Below are positions 7,698 to 16,016 of a DNA stretch of 35,160 nucleotides, in pieces; positions within the stretch are counted from its first letter, which is position 1; every line of letters starts with the position of its first letter. A program made the translations under genes and the position numbers. The notes below the pieces were generated by a model that was not told where the DNA came from, searched no databases, and saw only the letters and a program-made list of their open reading frames with translations. Source of the DNA: Brevibacillus formosus (GTDB lineage: Bacteria > Bacillota > Bacilli > Brevibacillales > Brevibacillaceae). The stretch covers positions 1 through 35,160 of the forward strand of contig NZ_PXZL01000040.1 in assembly GCF_003013405.1 (NCBI RefSeq), in the 5' to 3' direction.

Positions 7698-8330
7698 TTA
7701 TTCAAAAGCATAATAGGTAACAGGTATAGAACTAGTTACCAGGAATTTCGTGCTAAATCCGCTAGTCGTGATTGACCATTTCAAATCGACGTGGGCGGAT
7801 CCACCTACACCTCCACCACCGAAATCCGAAAGATACTGTCCCGTCCAGTCTACTCTGTTGAGGGAGTATGGTTTGTATCCACCACTACCATCGACATTAT
7901 AGATCGTGACATCCCCATCAATTGGTAGGTGAATTTTGCGGTAGTATGCGTAGCCCCTAGAGGTGCTTTCTCTTGCGTGCAAGACGATCACCGAAGGCAT
8001 AAAACCCAATCCCGTTACTGTGAGATTTCCGTTTGCATCGGTGGATATCGTTCCACTTGCCCATTTCTTTACACCTGATAGCAAGCCGACTTTATTAACT
8101 AATGTCTGGACACTCTCCGAACCACTAGCAACCGTACCTTTCGCAGTAATATTGGCTGCCAATGTATTTTTTGCATTTTGAATTTTAGTGATAATAGTCG
8201 CAACATCATCTGTACTTGCCGCAGGACTACCAACAACTGATGCAAGATCAGCTTTTTGATTGATGCATTCCATCGTTTGTAGAGAAGTTATGATGTCCTT
8301 GATTGACGCAGTACTTGGTAATTGTGCCAA
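7698..8330 (-). CDS. Tail fibre/tip protein (distal receptor-binding candidate)
   Basis: A 210-residue protein if translation begins at the TTG at 8330, which has GGAGGG five bases upstream. An in-frame ATG 15 bases further up would overlap that ribosome site and the preceding stop. The N-terminal ~95 residues are helical and low in aromatics (ADLASVVGSPAASTDDVATI, then AANITAKGTVASGSE), as in fibre stalks. The C-terminal ~110 are beta-rich and glycine-rich (SGTISTDANGNLTVTGLGF, DFGGGGVGG, ending SIPVTYYAFE), a tip-like fold. Its architecture mirrors the next gene upstream (8342-8869). It probably contributes to target recognition; no sequence motif names the receptor. Confidence 0.65.
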   Translation of the reverse strand: MAQLPSTASIKDIITSLQTMECINQKADLASVVGSPAASTDDVATIITKIQNAKNTLAANITAKGTVASGSESVQTLVNKVGLLSGVKKWASGTISTDANGNLTVTGLGFMPSVIVLHARESTSRGYAYYRKIHLPIDGDVTIYNVDGSGGYKPYSLNRVDWTGQYLSDFGGGGVGGSAHVDLKWSITTSGFSTKFLVTSSIPVTYYAFE

Positions 8331-8341
8331 GATAACCCTCC

Positions 8342-8869
8342 TCATTCGTAAGCTTTCCAAATGATATTTTTATATGTGTAGCCGGAATAACTGCCATTTG
8401 TTAATACGAATCCATTAGAAACGGGACGATCTTTTACATAGACTCCATCAGTACGATCAGAAACCCATTGTAGCGATCCATCAATCATGGTTCTGAGAAA
8501 GTTAATGCTGTGGTAATTTACGTCAACTCCGTTGCTGAGCTGACCCAAAAACTCAACCATTACGATTGCTGGAACGAAGTCTAACGGGACTGATGTGGTA
8601 GCTTGAGCAGATAATGAGGAAATTGTCCCGGTCGCTATTTTTTTCCCCGTCTTAACTTGTGGAATAGCTTGTTGAATCGCTACCCATGTTGAGGCGGCTG
8701 TGAGACCGAGAGATTTCTCAGTGCTTACGGCATTCAAGGCGTTCACGATATTCGTCTTTACGGTGCTTTGGTTAGTGTCAGCCGCATTGACTATATCTAT
8801 CAGCGCTTTTTTATCTGCCCCATTAATCCCTTTCCCCATACCGTGATCCCGAAGAATATCACTTATCAT
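8342..8869 (-). CDS. Tail fibre/tip protein, paralogue-like
   Basis: A 175-residue protein. Residues 1-75 form a helical segment with repeated Asn/Ala/Ile pattern (KKALIDIVNAADTNQSTVKT). Residues 75-175 are beta-rich, with ATGTISSLSAQ and VPLDFVPAIVMVEF, and end in NIIWKAYE. The layout matches the following gene (7698-8330): a similar GTIS turn, a hydrophobic 'PxxVxV' strand and a C-terminal aromatic-Ala-aromatic/Glu end. Its ATG overlaps the stop of the main fibre gene (ATGA), so the two are coupled. Likely part of the adhesion device, by position and fold pattern only. Confidence 0.62.
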   Translation of the reverse strand: MISDILRDHGMGKGINGADKKALIDIVNAADTNQSTVKTNIVNALNAVSTEKSLGLTAASTWVAIQQAIPQVKTGKKIATGTISSLSAQATTSVPLDFVPAIVMVEFLGQLSNGVDVNYHSINFLRTMIDGSLQWVSDRTDGVYVKDRPVSNGFVLTNGSYSGYTYKNIIWKAYE

Positions 8870-9744
8870 GCACTTGGCACCTCACTTACCACATCACCAT
8901 CAGCATCGTAAGAAATGGTTACTGTCACTGTACTATCAACCGTCGCGCCGTCCGTTTTGTAGTAAACTCGCGTATCAGTCTGATAATTCCCTTTCGCATC
9001 AGGATTTGAAAGTGTAGATTTCATGTACAAAGTGTTATCCGCTACTCTTCGGTACTCAACAATCTTGAATATTCCGTTTGCATCTTTGCTACTTTTATTT
9101 TTCTTGAAATTCGCCAGTTGATCTGCAACCAAACGGCTGCTGGCGTCCCGTGTAGGGATTTGATTAGCCCCTTGCCCTATGGTCTTACCTCCGACACTGG
9201 CAGCATCACCCGTGATACTAAAGGCTCCTTTTCCAGCTCCATCAAGACGGGCAATCTTATTCGCCCCACTTGCGGCCACCTCCGATTCTTTGACAAACAT
9301 ATCCTTCGATACAATGTTTCTGTTATCAACCGAAGTAATGATAGAACTAGCATCCGTAGCAAAGTACCACAGGTTGCATTTAGCATCAGCAGCTTCCTGA
9401 GAAGTTGTGTTTTTCACCACTCCATCAGAATCCAAGAAAATATACTGACCTTGCGTGGCGCTTAACTTAATACTCCCTGCATTTACTTCAAATCGCACTC
9501 CATTTGCATAGGCCACACCAGCTGTCCATTGAGCTGTTAATCCACTTGCTGAAAATTCCAACCCAGAAACCACCGGACTACCAATCACTGTCTGCGCCAA
9601 GGCCTCAGTAAGCACCTGCGCTTCAGCAATCCCTTGCTCCATTTTATTCAACCGTGTTGCCGTTACCTTTGTTCCCTGCTGTACAACATCCCCTGTTACG
9701 GGGTCAACAATATGGTCAACCCAGGTCGTCTTTTGATAAGCCAC
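8866..9744 (-). CDS. Tail fibre protein (XkdV-position)
   Basis: A 292-residue protein. The N-terminal ~60 residues (TTWVDHIVDPVTGDVVQQGT, then NKMEQGIAEA) are a baseplate-attachment region common to Firmicute tail fibres. The middle has a beta-rich domain (SGLTAQWTAGVAYANGVRF, then QGQYIFLDSDG) seen in several phage tail-fibre proteins, followed by a collar with GAGKGAFSITGDAASVGGKT. The C-terminus is a repeated DADG/DAKG-containing strand region. A GTG start at 9744 follows AAGGTG. It sits between baseplate genes and two smaller tip genes, where PBSX carries xkdV. It is expected to bind the target-cell surface. Confidence 0.75.
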   Translation of the reverse strand: MAYQKTTWVDHIVDPVTGDVVQQGTKVTATRLNKMEQGIAEAQVLTEALAQTVIGSPVVSGLEFSASGLTAQWTAGVAYANGVRFEVNAGSIKLSATQGQYIFLDSDGVVKNTTSQEAADAKCNLWYFATDASSIITSVDNRNIVSKDMFVKESEVAASGANKIARLDGAGKGAFSITGDAASVGGKTIGQGANQIPTRDASSRLVADQLANFKKNKSSKDANGIFKIVEYRRVADNTLYMKSTLSNPDAKGNYQTDTRVYYKTDGATVDSTVTVTISYDADGDVVSEVPSA

Positions 9745-10050
9745 CTATACCACCTTCACTTCCAGAGAAAATTCAAAAGCAACCAATAGCCCGCTGTCAC
9801 CCTTTACCACCTGCATGTTTTTAATTGCTAGAGCGTTACCCTCACTGTCCACTAATACCGCCGACTGAATACGCCCTTGTGCCTGTACATCGTCTAAGTA
9901 GATATATTTGGTTACTTTGAAGCCATTTTTAATTGTTTTGTAGATCGGATAGGATCGTAGCGTACCGTCTACGTTAATCAATGCCCCTTTAATCTGATTA
10001 CTTAAATCATCTCGTAACAATTCTAGTAACCGATTTTGGATGATAGCCAA
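9745..10050 (-). CDS. Small baseplate-region protein, function unknown
   Basis: A 101-residue soluble protein starting at TTG (10050), six or seven bases after GGAGGTG, a ribosome site that lies within the end of the XkdU-like gene. The sequence alternates short strands (GALINVDGTLRSYPIYKTIK, YIYLDDVQAQGRI, NMQVVKGDSGLLVAF), giving a probable beta-sandwich. I do not recognise a named family. It lies directly between the XkdU-like gene and the fibre gene with almost no spacing, so it is probably a connector between baseplate and fibre; this is inference from position. Confidence 0.6.
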   Translation of the reverse strand: MAIIQNRLLELLRDDLSNQIKGALINVDGTLRSYPIYKTIKNGFKVTKYIYLDDVQAQGRIQSAVLVDSEGNALAIKNMQVVKGDSGLLVAFEFSLEVKVV

Positions 10051-10053
10051 GCC

Positions 10054-10698
10054 TTACACCTCCCCTTCTGGATACATCATGTTTGTTAGTGGAAAGTTCA
10101 CCGCATGAAAGCGAGTAGCCTCAGCAACCTGCACCGTTTCTCGGAAAATGCGTCCTTCCATATCGTCTTCAGGATAGAACATTCCACAGATTGGATATTC
10201 AACCTCAATAAACCGAGTTGGAGCTGAAATAAGGATATCCTCACCTCTGCTGATAACTGCCACCCTGCTACTATTGACATGCAAAGGCCGTATCCACTCA
10301 AAATCCTTGGACAACCTCACAGCATTAACTGGTTGTTCTGCTGAGAATTCAAAAACAATCTCCTTATTCGGGAAATCCTCTGTTACTTTCTCTAGCTCTC
10401 CAGCAGCTTGCCCCATTGCTTCTAGTACAGGTAAAGTAAATGGCGACCTAGCCCAATGCTTTCTTTGGATGTTTTTACGTCGCTCTTCAATGGACTGCAA
10501 TTGCTTACTGCCAAAGTAGATCCAATCCCAGACATCCAGCCCCCAGGTAGCTGACCATGGGCTAAACTGCTGTAGGATGTCCTCACGCTGCAAATCGAAA
10601 GCATCTACAACTGTCTCTGCACCTTCAAAGTTATATTCCGCCACTTCATTCTCGTACCATTGCGGCGGCAGCATCCGCCGATAGCGTTCTGGAATCAT
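10054..10698 (-). CDS. xkdU: XkdU-like baseplate protein (DUF2313/YmfQ family)
   Basis: A 214-residue protein. The N-terminus (PERYRRMLPPQWYENEVAEY, DVWDWIYFGS, SIEERRKNIQRKHW) carries the Trp/Tyr-rich pattern of the YmfQ/DUF2313 baseplate family, followed by a beta-rich C-terminal ~90 residues. Position after the baseplate J gene, with a four-base overlap, is the same as xkdT-xkdU in PBSX and gpJ-gpI in P2-like phages. It belongs to the baseplate wedge. The overlap implies coupled translation. Confidence 0.85.
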   Translation of the reverse strand: MIPERYRRMLPPQWYENEVAEYNFEGAETVVDAFDLQREDILQQFSPWSATWGLDVWDWIYFGSKQLQSIEERRKNIQRKHWARSPFTLPVLEAMGQAAGELEKVTEDFPNKEIVFEFSAEQPVNAVRLSKDFEWIRPLHVNSSRVAVISRGEDILISAPTRFIEVEYPICGMFYPEDDMEGRIFRETVQVAEATRFHAVNFPLTNMMYPEGEV

Positions 10699-11510
10699 GC
10701 TGTCACCGCCATGGTCAGTGTCGATACAGAGTCAGCAGGCACAGTCACATTCAATTCCGCGCCGTTTAAGGTGTAGCCTGTGAAATCTATTACCCCATCC
10801 ACGAAAAAGAGCGCTCCGATCTGCTGGTACAAGATCTGAGAACGCCCTTTTAGGTAGGTTTTGATTTGCTTAGTAATTTGGTCTTTGACCTTCTCGATTT
10901 CCGCATCTGGTCGCAAAGCAAGTTTTACAGCGATAGTCACCGGATACACTTTCGCGGGTAACACCTGCAAGTCGTGCAAGGCCCTGCGTTTGTCTTCCAG
11001 TTTCGTCCGTACACTGTTAGCCAGTTCCTGCCCCGCAGGGTTGCCTGTCAGGTCTGTGATATACACGTCGATAGATAGGTCATGCCGCGCCTTCTCAATA
11101 GCAACTGCTCCTCCTACCCCATCTACATTTCGCGCCCACCGCTCGTAATCTTGGCGTCTGCCGTCTCCTTCTTCTGTGCGGGCTCGATCAATGAGGCGTT
11201 GTCGGTAAGCATCGTCTGTCTCTCCCTCATTGCGAGATAAGCCGAAGAATACGCCCGTAGCATCCAGAAATTCCCCGTCTGCCCAGGGTAGAAACCGCTG
11301 GAGAAAACCGTACTCAAATAACTGCTGCTGATCGCTGATCTCCTCTGCGATCGGATAACCGAGGTCATAAAAGATTTCTCCCTCTTCCGTCGCTGGTGGC
11401 GTCTCTCCACGCTTTTGCGCTATCAGGGCCATCCGATTTGCCATCCGCTGATAAATCTGATCCGGGGTTTCCCTGAGAATCGGCATTTCTGGTTTGTCTA
11501 ACGTTGCCAT
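10695..11510 (-). CDS. xkdT: Baseplate J/gp47 family protein (XkdT-like)
   Basis: A 271-residue wedge protein of the contractile tail baseplate. It has the family's conserved centre: QFLPW-like RFLPWADGEFLDATGVFFG, GETDDAYRQRLIDR and the YERWARNVDGVGGAVAIE segment, which contains the WA..V.GV.. motif. The C-terminal third is the usual beta-rich part (YPVTIAVKLALRPDAEIEKV). It is shorter than PBSX XkdT (family knowledge) but in the normal range for tailocin gpJ proteins. RBS GGAGGTG precedes the ATG. Neighbours XkdS- and XkdU-like complete the wedge. Confidence 0.9.
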   Translation of the reverse strand: MATLDKPEMPILRETPDQIYQRMANRMALIAQKRGETPPATEEGEIFYDLGYPIAEEISDQQQLFEYGFLQRFLPWADGEFLDATGVFFGLSRNEGETDDAYRQRLIDRARTEEGDGRRQDYERWARNVDGVGGAVAIEKARHDLSIDVYITDLTGNPAGQELANSVRTKLEDKRRALHDLQVLPAKVYPVTIAVKLALRPDAEIEKVKDQITKQIKTYLKGRSQILYQQIGALFFVDGVIDFTGYTLNGAELNVTVPADSVSTLTMAVTA

Positions 11511-11932
11511 GTATTCACCTCCGTCCTAGTTGTCCCTCTCATGCCCTCAATTTCGAGCGAAAAAATGACCCCATTGTTCTCAAACCGAATGTCTACCACT
11601 TCCGCACGCTCTATCTCACTATGGGCCTCTAGCGCCTCTTGTGCTTGCGTCTTAATCGCTGGCAATGAAATGCCCGAGCGCATCCTTCCAGTCTCGTATA
11701 GAAAGTCTACACCGTATCGTTCCGAGTAAATCTCATACCGGAAACGACGCGTATTCAGGATTTTCTTTGCTGTCTCTTCCAAATACTCCGCATAGGTAGT
11801 CGTCCTCAAATAACGACCATCTAGCCCCTGCATCAATTGTTTAGTGGTCCAGTCGAATTTATATGTCCATGGAATCGGGTTATCTGGAGATTGAACCAGT
11901 TGTGTTTCGTCTCCGTTCAGCTCTGGAAACAT
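11498..11932 (-). CDS. xkdS: XkdS-like baseplate protein (DUF2634)
   Basis: A 144-residue protein if it starts at the ATG at 11932, which overlaps the stop of the preceding gene (TAATG) with GGTGG just upstream. A longer reading to 11974 lacks a better ribosome site. It has NPIPWTYKFDW at the N-terminus and TRRFRYEIYSERYGVDF centrally, the conserved core of DUF2634. This is a gp25/gpW-like (lysozyme-fold) wedge component of contractile tails. The length equals that of PBSX XkdS. Between XkdR- and XkdT-like genes, as in PBSX. Confidence 0.85.
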   Translation of the reverse strand: MFPELNGDETQLVQSPDNPIPWTYKFDWTTKQLMQGLDGRYLRTTTYAEYLEETAKKILNTRRFRYEIYSERYGVDFLYETGRMRSGISLPAIKTQAQEALEAHSEIERAEVVDIRFENNGVIFSLEIEGMRGTTRTEVNTWQR

Positions 11933-12180
11933 TACTCCACCACCCCAAGCAGGAGGTATTGCTCGTTGTTGCATCGCAACAGGGCTACTTTTTTGCCCAC
12001 ATCTTCTGGCTTAAATTGGGCAGAACGCAATGCCGACAGCTCATACGGCTCCAAGGGTGTCGGGTCCTCGTCCAGCTTTACAGACAAGGGCGACAGCGAC
12101 AAAAGCTTGCCGAACTCCCCTTGCGTATTCTCGATGCCATCCTGCGCATGCCCTCTCAGTTTTGCAATAACGGAATGCAT
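11932..12180 (-). CDS. xkdR: XkdR-like protein (DUF2577)
   Basis: An 82-residue small beta-rich protein with LSLSPLSVKLDEDPTPLEPY and the end YLLLGVVE, matching DUF2577, the family of PBSX XkdR. The ribosome site AGGAGG is formed by the last codons of the hub gene. DUF2577 proteins sit between the tail hub and the gp25-like wedge gene in Firmicute tailocins and phages. A structural baseplate or hub role is inferred from that constant position. Confidence 0.78.
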   Translation of the reverse strand: MHSVIAKLRGHAQDGIENTQGEFGKLLSLSPLSVKLDEDPTPLEPYELSALRSAQFKPEDVGKKVALLRCNNEQYLLLGVVE

Positions 12181-12183
12181 CCC

Positions 12184-13137
12184 TTACGTCCTCCTTTCCA
12201 ATTGAAGATCCATTGTGTATTGTCCGCCCTGCCAGCGTGCCTGGCAGTTGGTGACGAGCCAATCTGTGATGGTTTTATTGTCTTTTTCCATGATCTTGAT
12301 GAGCCAGCCCGCACGCAGCCTAGCTGCATTTTCATCCTCGTGCCTGACCGAAATGGAGCGTGTCTTAGGAATTTTGGACAACTCCGCAAGCTGCTTTGCT
12401 GCCATTCCTGCTACATTTTTGTCCTCGCCTGCATCGATGACTTTTTGCATACGTCCGATTTGTTTGACCAGGCTATCATTTGATTTCGTTGCACTGCTCA
12501 CGACCCGATCATCTCGGTAGCGCTCTACTGTCACAACGGTGTAAACATCCTCGATACTTTCTCCCGTCGAACTGCTTGCGAGTAAACTAGCCTTGAACAT
12601 CGGGATAATACTGTTTTTCCCCTCGGGCAGTACCGTCAGCTTATCGCGCTGATACTGCACGAAATAGCGGATGCCTGTCTTTTCGTAAGCTTGCTCTGTC
12701 AGCGAAGTAAAGAGAGACGTGTATGATTGGGACGAGATTCTCTCTTTGACCGTAAAGCCGAACGCCGGGCAGCTAAAGTTGATACCTGCCGACTTGATAA
12801 TTCGCGCAAGCTCCGTCCCTGCATCCCCGTCCAGCTTGAGTCTAGAGATTTCATTTTTTTGCATATACCAGCCCAACTCGTATGCTGTTGCGGATAGATC
12901 GCCTGTCCGATCATCCCGGTCAAAACGAACGAGTGGGCCATGGAAAAGCTGCTGGGATTCTTTTAACTCTGCACCTGCAAAGAGCATCAAAAAACCCGCC
13001 GATTGCAGCGGCGGGCCTTCCTTGATTCTCACATCACAATTTTGAGCAATTTGTCCCCTGGCCGAGGACCAGGAAAGCTCGGTAACGGCTGGGGTCAGGT
13101 CATAGCGGGTCTGTTCTTTTCCGTAAATGACTTTCAT
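12184..13137 (-). CDS. xkdQ: Tail hub protein (XkdQ-like, gpD/gp27 family)
   Basis: A 317-residue protein of the late-control-D/XkdQ family, forming the hub on which the spike and tube assemble. Features are the N-terminal split-barrel part (TPAVTELSWSSARGQIAQ, with the Gly-rich turn), GPLVRFDRDDRTGDLSATAY, and the mid-domain ELGWYMQKNEISRL with YTSLFTSLTEQAY. The C-terminus carries RAGWLIKIMEKDNKTITDWL. It has no separate lysozyme domain. Start ATG follows GGAGGGCAGACGAA. Located immediately upstream of the XkdR-like gene, as in PBSX. Confidence 0.88.
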   Translation of the reverse strand: MKVIYGKEQTRYDLTPAVTELSWSSARGQIAQNCDVRIKEGPPLQSAGFLMLFAGAELKESQQLFHGPLVRFDRDDRTGDLSATAYELGWYMQKNEISRLKLDGDAGTELARIIKSAGINFSCPAFGFTVKERISSQSYTSLFTSLTEQAYEKTGIRYFVQYQRDKLTVLPEGKNSIIPMFKASLLASSSTGESIEDVYTVVTVERYRDDRVVSSATKSNDSLVKQIGRMQKVIDAGEDKNVAGMAAKQLAELSKIPKTRSISVRHEDENAARLRAGWLIKIMEKDNKTITDWLVTNCQARWQGGQYTMDLQLERRT

Positions 13138-13152
13138 TTCGTCTGCCCTCCG

Positions 13153-13743
13153 TTACATTCTGTTTTCTCTTTCTAGCTTTTCGTGAATCTCTCTTTTCCT
13201 ATCTTCCAATTTTTTGCTGTCTATCCGTGGAGCCGCTTGCTGCTTCTTCGTCTTCTTGGCTACCTTCCCGCTCGTGTTCGGGCGAGCTGGCTGCTGTTTC
13301 GTAATGACCGCCCCCGGGGATAGAAGCTGTGTCTGATTGCTCCACGTAATGAATTCGTCTTTGACAAACAGCGGCAGCTCAATCGAGCCGTGAAAATCGA
13401 CGTTTTTTCCTTGGAATTTTCCGTCACATGGCCCGATGAGCACATTCCACGCCAAATCAAGCTCGTCTATAGTCAAAAGCGCTTCAGAGCCCGTTAAGCG
13501 ATCCAATCCAGCAAGCCACTGTCTGGGCCCTTGATAGCCCTGTACCTCGACATAGGGAGCCGTACTGTCACCGGGTAAGATAAAGTCAAAGGAGATAGAC
13601 TTTGGGCGTCTGGAAGAGATGCGGTTGCCGGACAATAATGTAATCGATGTCGTGCTTTCGATGTCGTTGCCATAGCCGCGAAACTGGATTTCCGCAGGTG
13701 TAACCGGAAATGTCAGCCTGTATTTGCCTTGGAGGCGGATCAT
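13153..13743 (-). CDS. xkdP: XkdP-like tail protein without LysM domain
   Basis: A 196-residue protein starting at an ATG (13743) that overlaps the tape-measure stop (ATGA). The first ~135 residues (YRLTFPVTPAEIQFRGYGND, then RISSRRPKSISFDF, and PLFVKDEFITWSNQTQLLSP) follow the conserved XkdP/Gp53-like fold. In PBSX the corresponding protein ends with a LysM domain that helps localise the tail tip (family knowledge). Here the C-terminal ~45 residues are instead highly basic (KVAKKTKKQQAAP, KKLEDRKREIHEKLER) with no LysM motif. Positioned between tape measure and hub. The basic tail may bind another baseplate component. Confidence 0.8.
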   Translation of the reverse strand: MIRLQGKYRLTFPVTPAEIQFRGYGNDIESTTSITLLSGNRISSRRPKSISFDFILPGDSTAPYVEVQGYQGPRQWLAGLDRLTGSEALLTIDELDLAWNVLIGPCDGKFQGKNVDFHGSIELPLFVKDEFITWSNQTQLLSPGAVITKQQPARPNTSGKVAKKTKKQQAAPRIDSKKLEDRKREIHEKLERENRM

Positions 13744-15953
13744 GTGGTTACTCCTCCCCTCGTCTCTAGTGCATCCAGTAGAGAACGTTCGATGATGGCC
13801 TTGATTCTCTGCGCGACAGATGGATCGCTGAGCATTTTTAACATGGTCGGGATATCTTGTAGTACGCCTTGTACGTGCAGTGGAATCGAAACTTGCGGAA
13901 TAGAAATGGAGACAGGCTGCGGATTCCCAGTTGAGTTGCCAACAGGCGAGTGATTCGGAGCAGCAGGACTTGCTTGAATTGCTGGTTTCATAGCTGCAGA
14001 TGCCGCAGGAGTCTTGTCCTGCCACCACGACCTGACCCTATCGTATAGGGCACCACCCGCCGTTGATCCACCCATGCCACCAATAAGCCCACCAACTATC
14101 CCCCCGATTGCTGTACCAATCCCAGGTAACACCGAACCAATAGCTGCTCCAGTAGCCGCTCCCGCTGCTGCTCCTCCCCAGCCACCAAGTGCTTCTGCCC
14201 CCACTTGTGCTGCAGTATCCAGCTTGTTCGCTGAGCCTGCAATAGCTGTGACGCCTAGTAAAGTTCCAAGAAGAGGAACCCTTCTAAGTCCTCCTTTCAG
14301 CAATTGTTTCCAGCCACCTTTGCTGGCAGCTTTACCAGTCTCACCATGATTGCCGCCACTATCTGGTCCGGGTTGATTTCCTGCAGAAGAGGGAGTTGGC
14401 GCACTGTTTTGATTTTTGTTTTTGCCGTCAGTTTTCTCTGCTTCTTTTTGCGGATTACCGCCACCAGCGTCCGGTTGTTTTTTTCCTGCCGGAGAAGTTG
14501 TTGGGGCATTGTTTTGACCTCTGCTCGTTGTTTTCCCCGCTTGTCCTTGAGGAACACCACTATTCGAAGCAGATTTTTCTCCTGTTGGAGGGCGATCCCG
14601 AGAACTTTTTTTCTTTGATTCCTTTTTAGAAGAAGGTCTTTGTGTGCCATCGCAGCAACAGCAGCAGTCTTTTCCGCCAGTCCCTTCTTGAGGAAACTTT
14701 TCTTTGGATGTCCGAAGATCTTTGATTTTTCTCAGTTGAGATATTTTATGGTACAGAGCACTGCCAAGGATTAGTAATCCTCCGGTAAAAATCGCAGTAC
14801 TTTTTATCGACTCGTCCAAAGAGTTAAACGAGCCCATTACTCCTTCAGCTGCTTTCGAAATCCCTGTATTTATCCCAGACATTTGTTCTGCGTACTGAGT
14901 CGCGATCTCGATGGCCTCGTTTCTCGCCATCGCTTGTGCCTGCCCAAGTTTAAAATAAACATCATTCTGTGCGGACAGTTGATGCGCATTCACCGCTTCA
15001 TTCCCGACTTTATATGCGCTCTCTTTCCCCATTTCCGGCACAAAAGCCCCTGTAGCCGTATCTTTTACTTCTCGCAGACCCTTCGCCACGTCAACTCCGG
15101 CATCGCCTTTCAAAGTATCGAATGCACGTTGTTGTAACGTTTTATCCTGGATGCTAGAAAAAGTCATCAGGAGTTTTCCGAGGGCGATATTTATTGTTTC
15201 TTTCTCCCCCGTTGCAAGACTTCGATTCAGCGTTGCTATATCTTGGGCGGCCTTGGCCTTTGCATCCTTCTTATTTTGAGCCTTGTAATGCTTCTCAAGA
15301 ATTGCGGCGAGATCACCATTATCCGACATCTTCATTGCATTCTCATACAGCGCTCCATACGTTTTAAAATCATTCAAAAGGTTCCCTATTGAGACAAAGG
15401 TAGCGGACATTTTTTCAGGCGTATTCAGCAAATTGCCATTCTGAAGGTTGAAATGAGCCATAGACTCCACAAATTTTCCAGTCGCGGCTCCCCCTCCCTT
15501 GTTACTTAAATACTGAACGGCATTTGACTGCCTAACGGTACTTTCATCACCAGTAGAAATCTCAATGGAGCTCATCATTTTCATGATTTCATCTTCCGTA
15601 AACCTCGTCGTATTTTTCAGCATGCCTGCTTTTTCTGCGTACTTTAAACCATTAGATGCATGCACAAGTTCGGCTTTGGCGATGAGGCTGTATGCTTGAT
15701 CTTTCTTTATATCAGGGTTGAGCTCACGTATGATTATGGAAGTCTCTTCTACCTTCAGGAGTTGCTCATTACTTTTGCCACCAATTTCAAAAAGCGTCTT
15801 TTCTCTTTCTGTCGCCTGAGCTTCTTGGGCAACCGAACTCAGTGTTGTTCCAAGAGCCTTTTCGATCATGGGAGTTAGTGAGCCCAGAAGTCCTTTTGCG
15901 AAACCGTCATATTTACCTACTAAATCAAACGTTTCCATCATTGTTCCTGCCAT
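13740..15953 (-). CDS. Tail tape-measure protein
   Basis: A 737-residue protein, the longest in the module and placed between the frameshift chaperone and the XkdP-like gene, as tape measures always are. Residues 1-380 are helical. A hydrophobic segment follows at ~386-401 (STAIFTGGLLILGSAL). A run of five cysteines occupies 430-434, then about 110 residues of Lys/Ser/Pro/Gly-rich disordered linker (~435-545). A Gly/Ala-rich hydrophobic stretch at ~583-628 (GGWGGAAAGAATGAAIGSVL) would suit membrane insertion. The C-terminus (DIPTMLKMLSDPSVAQRIK) is helical. At the usual ~1.5 angstrom per residue a tail of about 110 nm is predicted. Start ATG has AAGGAGGTGAAAGA. Confidence 0.88.
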   Translation of the reverse strand: MAGTMMETFDLVGKYDGFAKGLLGSLTPMIEKALGTTLSSVAQEAQATEREKTLFEIGGKSNEQLLKVEETSIIIRELNPDIKKDQAYSLIAKAELVHASNGLKYAEKAGMLKNTTRFTEDEIMKMMSSIEISTGDESTVRQSNAVQYLSNKGGGAATGKFVESMAHFNLQNGNLLNTPEKMSATFVSIGNLLNDFKTYGALYENAMKMSDNGDLAAILEKHYKAQNKKDAKAKAAQDIATLNRSLATGEKETINIALGKLLMTFSSIQDKTLQQRAFDTLKGDAGVDVAKGLREVKDTATGAFVPEMGKESAYKVGNEAVNAHQLSAQNDVYFKLGQAQAMARNEAIEIATQYAEQMSGINTGISKAAEGVMGSFNSLDESIKSTAIFTGGLLILGSALYHKISQLRKIKDLRTSKEKFPQEGTGGKDCCCCCDGTQRPSSKKESKKKSSRDRPPTGEKSASNSGVPQGQAGKTTSRGQNNAPTTSPAGKKQPDAGGGNPQKEAEKTDGKNKNQNSAPTPSSAGNQPGPDSGGNHGETGKAASKGGWKQLLKGGLRRVPLLGTLLGVTAIAGSANKLDTAAQVGAEALGGWGGAAAGAATGAAIGSVLPGIGTAIGGIVGGLIGGMGGSTAGGALYDRVRSWWQDKTPAASAAMKPAIQASPAAPNHSPVGNSTGNPQPVSISIPQVSIPLHVQGVLQDIPTMLKMLSDPSVAQRIKAIIERSLLDALETRGGVTT

Positions 15954-16016
15954 TCTTTCACCTCCTTGTCCTCCCAGATGTCTACCCCCAGCAGAACCGA
16001 GAAAAAGCCGGGAGAC

